From assembly GCA_963837425.1 (NCBI GenBank), contig CAWINH010000012.1, positions 1 through 64,000 on the forward strand: a stretch of DNA of 64,000 nucleotides, written 5' to 3'. Under the pieces are notes generated by a model. It made no database searches. It was not told the origin of the DNA and saw only the letters and a list, made by a program, of their open reading frames with translations. The stretch's first letter is position 1. Each line of letters opens with the position of its first letter. The position numbers and the translations under genes are program-made. The stretch comes from CAWINH01 sp963837425. GTDB lineage: Bacteria; Chloroflexota; Limnocylindria; QHBO01. Shown piece by piece: positions 15,766-22,310 of the stretch.

Positions 15766-16314
15766 CTACGCAGGCTCGTCCGATTCGGGCTCAATCGGAA
15801 GCTCAATCAGAGCACGGCGCACGTCGATTGTCGGCAACATCGGCAGATGCAGGTCCATCATCCGGATAAGCTCACCAAGATGGGCACGCGCGTAAGGCCA
15901 GATCAAGACGGCACTATCCCGATCTCGGAACTGTTCGTCGTCGGATTCTTGAAGCGGGGCCGCAGGCGCAAAGTGCCCGTTCGTTGAGAGGCGGATAAGG
16001 CACATCGCATCATCTCTGAAGCGGTAGGTGGCCTCGACCGTCAAGCGGCCAATGAACCCAGAGCCCTCAGGCCAATCGCGCGTCTCGTATGCGGTCCTGA
16101 ATCTCGGTTCCTCTGGGTCCTCGTTTGTTGCCGCGCGCCGGGTTACGGAGACGTCATACATATATGCCGCGACCAGCTGGAACGCGAACGCTGGAACGTC
16201 ACTCCCTTGCGGCCTCGGGGACGGGAGTTGCTCGGGCTCCGGTTGTTTGGGCGCCTTCCTGACTACGCGACGAGGCTCAGTTCTAGCGCGCTTAGCCCTC
16301 GGAGTTCCTGCCAC
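15766..16314 (-). CDS. SecB-like chaperone-fold protein
   Basis: 182 aa. After a basic Pro-rich tail of about 40 residues, the body resembles the SecB fold: alternating strands ('FIGRLTVEATYRFRDDAMCL') followed by the diagnostic helix and loop 'DSAVLIWPYARAHLGELIRM' and 'LHLPMLPTIDVRRAL', matching the SecB pattern of WPYxR...G.P...LP. SecB-like proteins outside the secretion pathway are known in toxin-antitoxin-chaperone systems, where they stabilise an antitoxin. The GTG start overlaps the upstream gene by 52 bp; the downstream nuclease begins 3 bp after the stop. A housekeeping SecB is unlikely in a monoderm-type genome and inside a mobile element. A role as partner or inhibitor of the nuclease is inference. 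Confidence 0.65.
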   Translation of the reverse strand: MAGTPRAKRARTEPRRVVRKAPKQPEPEQLPSPRPQGSDVPAFAFQLVAAYMYDVSVTRRAATNEDPEEPRFRTAYETRDWPEGSGFIGRLTVEATYRFRDDAMCLIRLSTNGHFAPAAPLQESDDEQFRDRDSAVLIWPYARAHLGELIRMMDLHLPMLPTIDVRRALIELPIEPESDEPA

Positions 16315-16706
16315 TGGGTGTGCTGGTCTCCTTCTTCGTCTCCTGTCGCCTCGAGGTGTCGCGCTTCAGCATCAACTAGGACGGTCGACCGAACCTCCAG
16401 CAGGCCTTCGACAGTCCGCGGCAACAGATCCAACCACTCCGCGAGGTAGGCAGGGTCGAGTCTCTCGGCCTCAGCGATCGCGCCGCGCACCGCGGCCGCC
16501 GTCTGTTCGCGCACCCCAAGGTCGGGGGCGATCCACTCTTGCGCCTCCAAACGGCGTTGCCATGCGTTGTGAATCTCCACCGTGGCGGCAGCCAGCATCC
16601 CTGCCTCATCCACCCGCGCCAGCATCCGTTGCAGCGCCGCGCGGACCGAGGCAAAAAGATCGCCTCTGGCCGTGAAGGCAGTCGGCATCGCCGGTGCTTC
16701 GATCAA
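16263..16706 (-). CDS. Helical hypothetical protein leading the SecB-like/nuclease cassette
   Basis: 147 aa. Start is TTG at 16706 with a perfect AGGAGGG 7 nt upstream, which decides the start over the ATG six codons later. The sequence is almost wholly helical, rich in Ala, Glu, Leu and Arg, with heptad-like segments ('VRAALQRMLARVDEAGMLAA', 'AAAVRGAIAEAERLDP'). No cysteine pairs, P-loop or HTH motif are apparent. It overlaps the SecB-like gene by 52 bp, so it is part of the same transcription unit. By position it could be the antitoxin, sensor or adaptor of the cassette; this is inference from gene order only. Confidence 0.6.
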   Translation of the reverse strand: MIEAPAMPTAFTARGDLFASVRAALQRMLARVDEAGMLAAATVEIHNAWQRRLEAQEWIAPDLGVREQTAAAVRGAIAEAERLDPAYLAEWLDLLPRTVEGLLEVRSTVLVDAEARHLEATGDEEGDQHTQWQELRGLSALELSLVA

Positions 16707-16770
16707 ACGGTATCCCTCCTAGACGCTGGCCAGGACTGCGATTGGAAGTTCGCGCGACAACTGTGGCGTG

Positions 16771-17034
16771 TCAATAGTACTCGCACAGTCGCAACGGCTG
16801 GAGACCGGCGGTGGTTGATCCGCCGGCCCCTACGGGCGTCGTGTTCCAGATCGCCTCGCCGGCGATGCTGATCACGAGCCGATCGTCGACGCGGTCGACT
16901 TTGCAGGCCGCGCCGTGGCGGATCGCCTCGAGCAGATCGGTCCGGCCGCGGCGGTAGAGGATCGCGCCGGTCACGTCATCGAGGAAGCCGGCCAGCGGGT
17001 CATCGTTCGGGAGGGTGTGGTAATCAGCGCTCAT
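16771..17034 (-). CDS. Small element protein, unknown function
   Basis: 87 aa from the ATG at 17034, preceded by AGAGG at suitable distance; an upstream in-frame extension of 10 codons lacks a better site. It has mixed alpha/beta character, with 'LAGFLDDVTGAILYRRGRTD' followed by short strands ('KVDRVDDRLVISIAGEAIW'). No known motif. It lies between the zinc-finger gene and the SecB-like cassette, on the same strand with short gaps (38 bp and 64 bp), so it belongs to the element's leftward transcription unit. Low certainty beyond being a real coding frame. Confidence 0.5.
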   Translation of the reverse strand: MSADYHTLPNDDPLAGFLDDVTGAILYRRGRTDLLEAIRHGAACKVDRVDDRLVISIAGEAIWNTTPVGAGGSTTAGLQPLRLCEYY

Positions 17035-17072
17035 GGGGGAACCTCTGGAATGTCTGAGAGTCATACAGATTT

Positions 17073-17525
17073 TTAGCGCGGCTGACCTGGGTTTCGGGAC
17101 TTGGAGGGCCGTCCACTTTTCGCCACCCCCTGTGCGGCCGTCGTATGTGTGCGTGCCGCGGGACCTGGGTATGACGACTGCGAGGGTGCCAACCTTTTAC
17201 CGAGCCCCTTCGCGATCTCGGCCATGCGGGCGGTGGCGCGAGCCTGCTTCGCGGCGCGGTCGCGGTAGTAGCGCATCGCGTTGCGGGCGCGCTCCGCATC
17301 GCCATGCTCCGCGTACCAGGCGCGGCGGCGGGCAAGGATCTCGTCGCGGTGCTCGGCCTTCCACTGGCGGGTACGAGCCGTGGCGCAGGCTCGGCACCAG
17401 CTCGACAGGCCGTCGCGCATGCGCTGGTTGGGCGGGAAGGCGTCGGCGGCCTTCTCAGCGAGGCAACGGCGGCAGACTTTGGTCAGAGGTACGGACCGGG
17501 GGCTCTTGGCAGCTTTACGGCTCAT
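17073..17525 (-). CDS. Zinc-finger protein of phage/mobile-element type
   Basis: 150 aa from the ATG at 17525, with GAGGAG 9 nt upstream. The N-terminal part carries two CxxC pairs: 'KVCRRCLAEK' and 'SSWCRACATAR', spaced by a Phe-Pro-rich loop, a pattern seen in small zinc proteins and HNH-associated proteins of actinophages. It continues into a long basic helix ('EHRDEILARRRAWYAEHG') and an Arg/Ala-rich tail likely to bind nucleic acid. The HNH catalytic His-Asn-His triad is not visible, so it is probably a DNA- or RNA-binding accessory protein. It overlaps the upstream gene by 11 bp. Confidence 0.65.
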   Translation of the reverse strand: MSRKAAKSPRSVPLTKVCRRCLAEKAADAFPPNQRMRDGLSSWCRACATARTRQWKAEHRDEILARRRAWYAEHGDAERARNAMRYYRDRAAKQARATARMAEIAKGLGKRLAPSQSSYPGPAARTHTTAAQGVAKSGRPSKSRNPGQPR

Positions 17526-17805
17526 GGCGTCGATCTCCTCGATTCTCGGCCACTCTCGGCCCGTTCGGTATCTCTCCGGTGAATAAAGCTCGATTCGACG
17601 GGGCGCTGGGTATGACGAGATCGAGGTCCGCAAGGATCGAGGGCGCCCCCTCACCGCTGCACGCCGGACAGCGGTACACGCCGCGCCACGTCGCCGACTG
17701 CTCCCAACCTCGGAGCATCGAACTAACGTTCGGAGTGCTGGCCCTGCACACGTTGCACACCAGGAGCAGCCGGTTCGGTGCTCGGGTCAATGGGTGCCAC
17801 ATCAT
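17515..17805 (-). CDS. Small zinc-ribbon protein
   Basis: 96 aa. The two CxxC motifs ('LLLVCNVCRA' and 'VYRCPACSGE') about 26 residues apart indicate a single zinc ribbon. The C-terminal third is polar and unstructured. The ATG at 17805 overlaps the stop of the upstream winged-helix gene as ATGA, and its own end overlaps the next gene by 11 bp, so it sits in the middle of a tightly packed operon. Such proteins in small elements often act as regulators or replication accessories. Family not recognised. Confidence 0.55.
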   Translation of the reverse strand: MMWHPLTRAPNRLLLVCNVCRASTPNVSSMLRGWEQSATWRGVYRCPACSGEGAPSILADLDLVIPSAPSNRALFTGEIPNGPRVAENRGDRRHEP

Positions 17806-18401
17806 GCCGGCACCGCCTCTCGAGCTTGGGCGTCACACGCCAGGCACACGAATCCTCTCCCCTCCATGAAAACGTGAGAGGACTGGTGGCGGAGGTAGTC
17901 GCGGCACTCAACGGAATCCCCCTCTCGGACGGCCGGCCCGGGCTCTTGCCCGGAGGCCGAGCCGTCCTCCTCCCTACTACCTACACTGTCGTTCGGTAGG
18001 TCGGTCGGTCGGTCGGTTGGCGCACGTGCGGCGTTACGTGCGGCGTTACTGGCCCTCTTCCGAGCACGAAAGTCCCGCATCCGCTCGGCATTGTCGGCGC
18101 GGCGTTGCCTCACTTTCTCGGCGGAATCCTGCCCTAGCTCGTCCCCGAAACCGATGATCTGCCACCCGTTCGGGGTCGTTCGCCAGCGCTTCACCTTCAC
18201 GAGCTGGCGGGCCGCTCTCTCGGGATCCTCCTCATCGGTCAGGCGGCGCAGCGCGGTCCGGCTGATGGCCCCGTTGGTGAGGTGTGCCCGCGACCAGACG
18301 AGTGCCTCGATGAACACCAGGCGCACGGTGCGCGGTAGGTCCAGGAGGTCGGGGTGCTCGATGATCTCGAGGCCGATCACGGCCGAGTCGTAGCCGCTCA
18401 C
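17802..18401 (-). CDS. Phage-type replication protein with winged-helix N-terminus
   Basis: 199 aa. Residues 5-95 resemble the N-terminal winged helix of phage replisome-organiser/DnaD-like proteins: 'GLEIIEHPDLLDLPRTVRLV', a capping pattern 'HLTNGAISRTALRRL', then 'LVKVKRWRTTPNGWQIIGFG' as the wing and 'KVRQRRADNAERMRDFRARK' as a basic helix. A linker rich in Arg, Pro and Thr follows. The C-terminus has 'RGFVCLACDAQ', with nearby His residues, a possible zinc knuckle. GTG start overlaps the preceding stop (GTGA). The linker DNA holds four GGTC units (17999-18014) and a 12-bp tandem duplication (18025-18048). Likely role: origin binding or regulation for the element. Confidence 0.6.
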   Translation of the reverse strand: MSGYDSAVIGLEIIEHPDLLDLPRTVRLVFIEALVWSRAHLTNGAISRTALRRLTDEEDPERAARQLVKVKRWRTTPNGWQIIGFGDELGQDSAEKVRQRRADNAERMRDFRARKRASNAARNAARAPTDRPTDLPNDSVGSREEDGSASGQEPGPAVREGDSVECRDYLRHQSSHVFMEGRGFVCLACDAQAREAVPA

Positions 18402-18607
18402 GATGGCACCGCCTGCGGGCGCCGCGTGCTCCGGTAGTGGTGCCGCCCGACCACGACGTGCCGGGTTCGCTCCCAGTCATCGAAGAACCGCAGCCGGCAT
18501 CCCGGCTCGGGACAGATCTCCCACCGGGACGTGCTACCATCGAGGCTGATCGCACCAGCTCGGACGTCGCCCTCTCGCACGGGGCGGCGTCTTTCTATGT
18601 CACGCAT
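18398..18607 (-). CDS. Small C2H2-like zinc-finger protein
   Basis: 69 aa, short enough to be missed by length filters. The centre has CPEPGC followed 20 or so residues later by two histidines ('HVVVGRHHYR'), spaced like a C2H2 finger, with aromatic residues between ('LRFFDDWERTRH'). The start ATG at 18607 overlaps the upstream gene by 8 bp and the stop overlaps the downstream GTG start by 4 bp, so frame maintenance across this compact operon supports it being real. It probably binds DNA or a partner protein; no family is recognised. Confidence 0.55.
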   Translation of the reverse strand: MRDIERRRPVREGDVRAGAISLDGSTSRWEICPEPGCRLRFFDDWERTRHVVVGRHHYRSTRRPQAVPS

Positions 18608-18875
18608 CGCCGGACCCCGCCTTCGTGGCCCAGCGCGCGCGCGCGGCGCGGGAAGCCGCGGCGGACCGCAGGTTGCCGGCGGCGGTGAGGATGAACTCCT
18701 CGGTAGCCTTGGGATGCAGCGCACGAGCTGCTGCGATGAAACGGTCGGCATAGGCCTGCCGAGCGGGCGCCGTGGCGGCGCTGCGATCAGGCTCCCGGGC
18801 CCATCGCTCGTGAGCCGCGATCTTGGCCCGCAGGCTGCGTTCGGAGAGAGACAAGAAGCCACCACCTTTGAGCAT
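18600..18875 (-). CDS. Small helical protein common in actinobacterial-type mobile elements
   Basis: 91 aa. The sequence 'SLRAKIAAHERWAREPDRSA' followed by 'TAPARQAYADRFIAAARALH' matches a small conserved protein widespread in actinobacterial plasmids, prophages and ICEs; its function is unknown. It is basic and helical and probably binds nucleic acid. It is the first gene of the element's leftward operon. Its ATG (18875-18873) lies in the loop of a large palindrome (18857-18899), so translation or transcription of the whole operon could be controlled there. Confidence 0.65.
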   Translation of the reverse strand: MLKGGGFLSLSERSLRAKIAAHERWAREPDRSAATAPARQAYADRFIAAARALHPKATEEFILTAAGNLRSAAASRAARARWATKAGSGDA

Positions 18876-18899
18876 CGCTACTCAAAGCAGGTGGTGGCT
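18857..18899 (-). promoter_or_regulatory. Large palindrome over the start codon of the element operon
   Basis: Left arm AGCCACCACCTTTGAG (18857-18872) pairs with right arm CTCAAAGCAGGTGGTGGCT (18881-18899), all 16 bases matching apart from a 3-nt bulge. The 8-nt loop contains the ATG of the 91-aa gene. In RNA this hairpin would trap the ribosome site and start codon; in DNA it is a good operator for a dimeric repressor. The region 18900-19119 up to the recombinase holds no gene I can support. Confidence 0.55.
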
Positions 18900-19119
18900 C
18901 TCCTCAAAACGAAAGGCTCCGGCGTGCTTCGGGGTCGGCGGCGGCGTTCGGCTTCGTGCGTGTCGCGGTACTCCGGCGCGGGACTTGCAATGGGCCGCGA
19001 TCCCCAGTCCCGGGTGTAGGTAGGCCTCAGCGCGTTCGGTGTCCGCCCGCCCTCTTGTTCTGATGTGAGCAGAGGCTAGCACATTGCATCACGCGCGCGC
19101 GCGTAACTGCTGCCATGCG

Positions 19120-20061
19120 TTATCCCTTGCGGGGCAGTCCCTCGATGGGGGAGCGGTAGGCGGCGATGGCCCGCTCGGATGCGGCGCTGGCCCCGTAGCG
19201 GTTCAGCATCTCGCGGCTCGACCAGCCCCCCAGGGCCATGACGTCTCCCTCTGAATGGCCCGAGCCCAACATGCGGGATGCCCAAGTGTGACGCAGCGCG
19301 TGGACGTAGACCTTCAGGCCAGCTTGTGCGGCTCGCCGGCGAACCACGTGGTAGATCTCGTTGCCGGTCAGCGGTAGGCCGGTCCTGGCCCGCCACAGCG
19401 GCTCGGACGGGTCGCGCGGCGCCTTCGGGTGGCGGAGGTAGCGGACGATCGCCTTCGCCGTGGTGGGGCCGTAGGCGACCGCCCGGCCGCGCCGGCTTTT
19501 GCTGGTGGATGCCTCGATGAAGGCCACCATCTGCCCGAGGTTCAGGTCGCCGACGGTCAGCCCCGCCAGCTCGCCGCGGCGGATGCCGGTATCGAGCAGC
19601 AGAGACAGGATGGCCAAGTCGCGGCGGTCGATGAGCCCCTGGCCCTTGCAGGTCGCCAGCAGGCGGCGGATCTCATCGTCGCTGAGGACGGGTGGCGGGT
19701 TCACAGGCGCCGTGGGTGCCTTCATCTTCTCCATCGGGTTACGGCTGATCTCGTCCTCATCCACCAGCCAGGTCCAGAACACGCGCAGGGCGCGGAACAG
19801 GATCGAGATCGTGGCCGGCGCGTTGCCGCGCTCGCGCAGGGCGACCATGAACGACTCCAGGTGCTCGCGCCTGATGGCGCGCAACTCGCGCGGCATGCCC
19901 TGCTCGGCGAGGTAGGCATCCAGCCGATCGAGCGCGCGGAGGTAGGTGCTGATGGTGCGCTCGGCACGCCCCTCGCTCTTGAGGTGCAGGATCCAGTAGT
20001 CGCGGGTGCTGGCGACGGTCGGTCCGCCTACAATGGCGGCCTCGGTGATGGTCCTGGCCAT
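19120..20061 (-). CDS. Tyrosine recombinase (integrase) of the element
   Basis: 313 aa. Residues 18-105 form a SAM-like core-binding domain ('YLRALDRLDAYLAEQGMPRE'), 125-313 the catalytic domain. Catalytic residues: Arg161 ('LDTGIRRGELAGL'), Lys about 188, His254 and Arg257 ('HALRHTWAS'), Trp280 in the place of the second histidine ('MALGGWSS'), and nucleophile Tyr289 ('NRYG'). All are present, so it should be active. Size and sequence are XerC/D-like. It lies 104 bp from attR and is read away from it. A GCGTATAAC motif in its upstream region is the reverse of an arm-type repeat, so the integrase may repress its own promoter. Confidence 0.93.
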   Translation of the reverse strand: MARTITEAAIVGGPTVASTRDYWILHLKSEGRAERTISTYLRALDRLDAYLAEQGMPRELRAIRREHLESFMVALRERGNAPATISILFRALRVFWTWLVDEDEISRNPMEKMKAPTAPVNPPPVLSDDEIRRLLATCKGQGLIDRRDLAILSLLLDTGIRRGELAGLTVGDLNLGQMVAFIEASTSKSRRGRAVAYGPTTAKAIVRYLRHPKAPRDPSEPLWRARTGLPLTGNEIYHVVRRRAAQAGLKVYVHALRHTWASRMLGSGHSEGDVMALGGWSSREMLNRYGASAASERAIAAYRSPIEGLPRKG

Positions 20062-20101
20062 GGTCGGGATGCCTCATGTGGTGGGTTCAGACATCCGTCA
20101 T

Positions 20102-20118
20102 GTTATACGCGTCTCATG
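20102..20118. repeat. Integrase arm-type site, right end, outer copy
   Basis: GTTATACGCGTCTCATG is a variant of the 17-bp arm repeat. On the minus strand it reads TATAAC, a plausible -10 box for the recombinase gene about 35 nt downstream. Confidence 0.5.
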
Positions 20119-20142
20119 CCGTGTGCACGGGCCATCCACCGA

Positions 20143-20159
20143 GTTATACGCGCCTCACA
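20143..20159. repeat. Integrase arm-type site, right end, att-proximal copy
   Basis: GTTATACGCGCCTCACA, identical to 12986-13002, ends 6 bp before attR. It also falls where the promoter of the intact tRNA-Leu must now lie. Confidence 0.6.
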
Positions 20160-20165
20160 AGCACA

Positions 20166-20213
20166 AACCAGCGGGCGAGTGGCGGAACGGCAGACGCGCC
20201 GGCTTTAGGAGCC
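20166..20213 (+). repeat. attR: 48-bp direct repeat, right end of the integrated element
   Basis: Identical to 12884-12931. It covers the 5' half of the functional tRNA-Leu gene. Recombination between the two repeats would excise a circle of about 7.3 kb and leave one intact tRNA with its original promoter. Confidence 0.92.
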
Positions 20214-20256
20214 GGTGTCGCAAGACGTGCGAGTTCGAATCTCGCCTCGCCCACCA
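20173..20256 (+). tRNA. tRNA-Leu (anticodon TAG), CCA encoded; integration site
   Basis: Class II tRNA: acceptor GGGCGAG/CTCGCCC, anticodon stem CCGGC/GCCGG with loop TTTAGGA (anticodon TAG), long variable arm TGTCGCAAGACG, T loop TTCGAAT, then A73 and CCA (20254-20256). The first 41 bases lie in the att repeat, so its 5' half and upstream region come from the mobile element. Confidence 0.96.
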
Positions 20257-20274
20257 GCAGACACAGGAGATGAC

Positions 20275-21612
20275 GTGGTCACCGTCTCGACGAGATCGGA
20301 ACCGGGCTCCAGGATGGTCCTTGAGATCGAGGTGCCCGCGGCGGACGTCGATCGGCACTTTGCGACCGCGTACCGGCACGTCGCGGAGCGGACGAAGGTG
20401 CCGGGCTTCCGCCCGGGCAAGGCGCCGCGTCACGTGATCGACCGCTTCGTTGGCCGCGACCCGGTGATCACCGAGGCCATCGACCACCTCGTGGGGGAGA
20501 GCTACGACGCCGCACTCGACCAGACCGACATCATCCCCATCGACCAGCCGAGCGTGGACATCGATCCCGGCGGCGTGGCCGAGGGCAGCACGGTGCGCTT
20601 CACCGCCACGGTCAGCGTGCGACCCGAGGTGACGCTGGGCGCGTACACCGACTACTCGTTCACGATCGAGCACCCCGAGGTGACCGACGAGCAGGTGGCG
20701 GGGGTCATCGGGGAGCTGCGCGGCGAGCAGGCGACGCTGCGCCCGGTCGACGAGCGCGCCGCAGCCGAGGGCGACGTCGCCGCCGTACGGTTTGCCGGCA
20801 CGATCGACGGCGAGCCGTTCGAGGGCGGATCGGCGGATCGGCTGCCGCTCGTCATTGGCGAGGGGCGAATGGTGCCCGGCTGGGAGGAACAGCTCGTCGG
20901 GATGCGCATCGACGAGACTAAGGGCTTCGATGTCACGTTCCCCGACGACTATCGCGTCGAGGACCTGCGCGGGAAGCGCCCGCACTTCGAGGTGACGCTG
21001 CTCGACCTCCGCGAGCGGATACTGCCGGATCTCGACGACGAGTTCGCCCGGAGCGTCGGCGAGGTGCAGACCGTTGAAGAGCTTCGCTCCGAGATCCGCG
21101 ACGCGCTCGAGCAGCGGGCCGCAGACGAGGCGCGCCATGCCTTCGCCGATCGGATCATCGATTTCGCGGCGGCGAACGCGACGGTCGACGTCCCCGAGGT
21201 GATGATCGCGAACGAGATCGAGATCATGCGCGACGAGCTGGGCACGCGGCTCGCCAACCAGCGGATCGGGATGGAGCAGTACCTCGAGCTTGCGAAGCAG
21301 ACACCCGAGGAGCTGACCGCGGAGCTCCGTGAGCCGGCATCGCGGCGGGTCAAGGTGCTCCTCGTACTGTCGGCGATCGCCGAAAAGGAGGGGATCGACG
21401 CCGACGAGGCCGAGATCGACGCCGAGATCTCCGACCAGCTCGCGCGCTACGCGGACGAGCCGAGGCTCGCGGAGTACCTGGGCTCCCGGCGCGGACGCAG
21501 CTACCTGCGCATGACCCTCCGCAACCGTAAACTTGTCGACGTGCTCATTGATCGCGCCATCGGGACCGATGGAGCGGCCGCCACAACCACGAAGGAGCCC
21601 GAGGAAGCCTGA
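20275..21612 (+). CDS. tig: Trigger factor
   Basis: 445 aa. Ribosome-bound chaperone and prolyl isomerase for nascent chains. The N-terminal ribosome-binding signature 'GFRPGKAPRHVI' is near residues 42-53; a central FKBP-type domain (about 150-240, 'GDVAAVRFAGTIDGEPFEGG') and a helical C-terminal chaperone domain follow. The GTG start at 20275 is set by AGGAG 5 nt upstream; it begins 18 bp after the tRNA-Leu CCA. Its stop overlaps the clpP start by one base (TGATG), so tig-clpP form an operon, as in many bacteria. Being just downstream of attR, it may now be transcribed partly from the element end. Confidence 0.95.
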   Translation: MVTVSTRSEPGSRMVLEIEVPAADVDRHFATAYRHVAERTKVPGFRPGKAPRHVIDRFVGRDPVITEAIDHLVGESYDAALDQTDIIPIDQPSVDIDPGGVAEGSTVRFTATVSVRPEVTLGAYTDYSFTIEHPEVTDEQVAGVIGELRGEQATLRPVDERAAAEGDVAAVRFAGTIDGEPFEGGSADRLPLVIGEGRMVPGWEEQLVGMRIDETKGFDVTFPDDYRVEDLRGKRPHFEVTLLDLRERILPDLDDEFARSVGEVQTVEELRSEIRDALEQRAADEARHAFADRIIDFAAANATVDVPEVMIANEIEIMRDELGTRLANQRIGMEQYLELAKQTPEELTAELREPASRRVKVLLVLSAIAEKEGIDADEAEIDAEISDQLARYADEPRLAEYLGSRRGRSYLRMTLRNRKLVDVLIDRAIGTDGAAATTTKEPEEA

Positions 21613-22301
21613 TGCTGGTCCCGATGGTCATCGAGTCGAGCGCCCGCGGCGAGCGAGCCTTCGACATCTACTCCCGCCTCCTCAAGGAGCGGATCATCTT
21701 CCTCGGCGAGCCGATCGAGGACCACGTCGCGAACCTCGTCATCGCGCAGCTCCTCTACCTCGAGAGCGAGGACCAGGAGAAGGACATCAGCCTCTACGTC
21801 AACTCCCCGGGTGGTGTCGTGACCAGCGGCCTCGCCATCTACGACACGATGCAGTACGTGAAGGCGCCGGTGAGCACGATCTGCATCGGCCAGGCGGCGA
21901 GCATGGGATCGGTGCTGCTCGCGGCCGGGGCGCCCGGCAAGCGTTTCGCGCTGCCGAACAGCCGGATCATGATCCACCAGGGATCGGCGGGGTTCCGGGG
22001 CAACACGCCGGACGTGGAGATCCAGGTCAAGGAGGTCATGAACCTCACCGAGCGGCTCATGAACATCCTCTCGGAGCACACCGGCCAGCCCGCCGACAAG
22101 ATCCGCAAGGACTCCGACCGCGACTACTTCATGAGCGCCGATGAGGCCAAGGCCTACGGGATCATCGACGATGTGTTCGTGGGCGACCACGAATCGTTGA
22201 TCAGCATGGCGCAGGCCGCGGGGGGATCGGTTCCGTCCGCCGGCCGACAGGCCGAGCCGCAAGCCGAGCAGCAGCCTGACGACTCCGCGAAGAAGAAGTA
22301 G
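21612..22301 (+). CDS. clpP: ATP-dependent Clp protease proteolytic subunit
   Basis: 229 aa. Serine protease subunit that forms the tetradecameric degradation chamber with ClpX. The catalytic triad is Ser97 ('GQAASMGSV'), His122 ('RIMIHQGS') and Asp171 ('DSDRDYFM'), matching the E. coli spacing. The C-terminus has a polar Gln/Ala tail of about 25 residues beyond the usual end. Start overlaps the tig stop. The partner clpX is 560 bp downstream, separated by ogt on the other strand, so clpX has its own promoter. Confidence 0.97.
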   Translation: MLVPMVIESSARGERAFDIYSRLLKERIIFLGEPIEDHVANLVIAQLLYLESEDQEKDISLYVNSPGGVVTSGLAIYDTMQYVKAPVSTICIGQAASMGSVLLAAGAPGKRFALPNSRIMIHQGSAGFRGNTPDVEIQVKEVMNLTERLMNILSEHTGQPADKIRKDSDRDYFMSADEAKAYGIIDDVFVGDHESLISMAQAAGGSVPSAGRQAEPQAEQQPDDSAKKK

Positions 22302-22310
22302 CGCGCCCGT

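Larger units (their letters stand above)
12884..20213. mobile_element. Integrative element of about 7.3 kb in tRNA-Leu(TAG)
   Basis: Boundaries are the 48-bp att repeats (12884-12931 and 20166-20213). The element carries a tyrosine recombinase next to the right end, arm-type repeats inside both ends, and eleven further genes all on the minus strand. None encodes capsid, portal, terminase, relaxase or conjugation proteins, so it is a minimal integrative element or a phage satellite rather than a complete prophage or ICE. Base composition from about 14.7 to 16.8 kb is visibly less GC-rich than the host, consistent with transfer. The intact tRNA is at the right end; the left end keeps only its 5' half. 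Confidence 0.9.

Noticed and set aside
15766..16314. Housekeeping SecB of the secretion pathway
   Set aside because: Located inside a mobile element, operonic with a nuclease-like gene, with a non-standard basic N-terminal tail; only the fold pattern matches.
18882..19082. 66-codon minus-strand frame between the recombinase and the 91-aa gene
   Set aside because: No ribosome site, no recognisable pattern, and it overlaps the palindrome; not enough to support a gene.
12884..20213. Complete prophage or conjugative element
   Set aside because: No terminase, portal, capsid, tail, lysis, relaxase or type IV secretion gene; only an integrase and small accessory genes.
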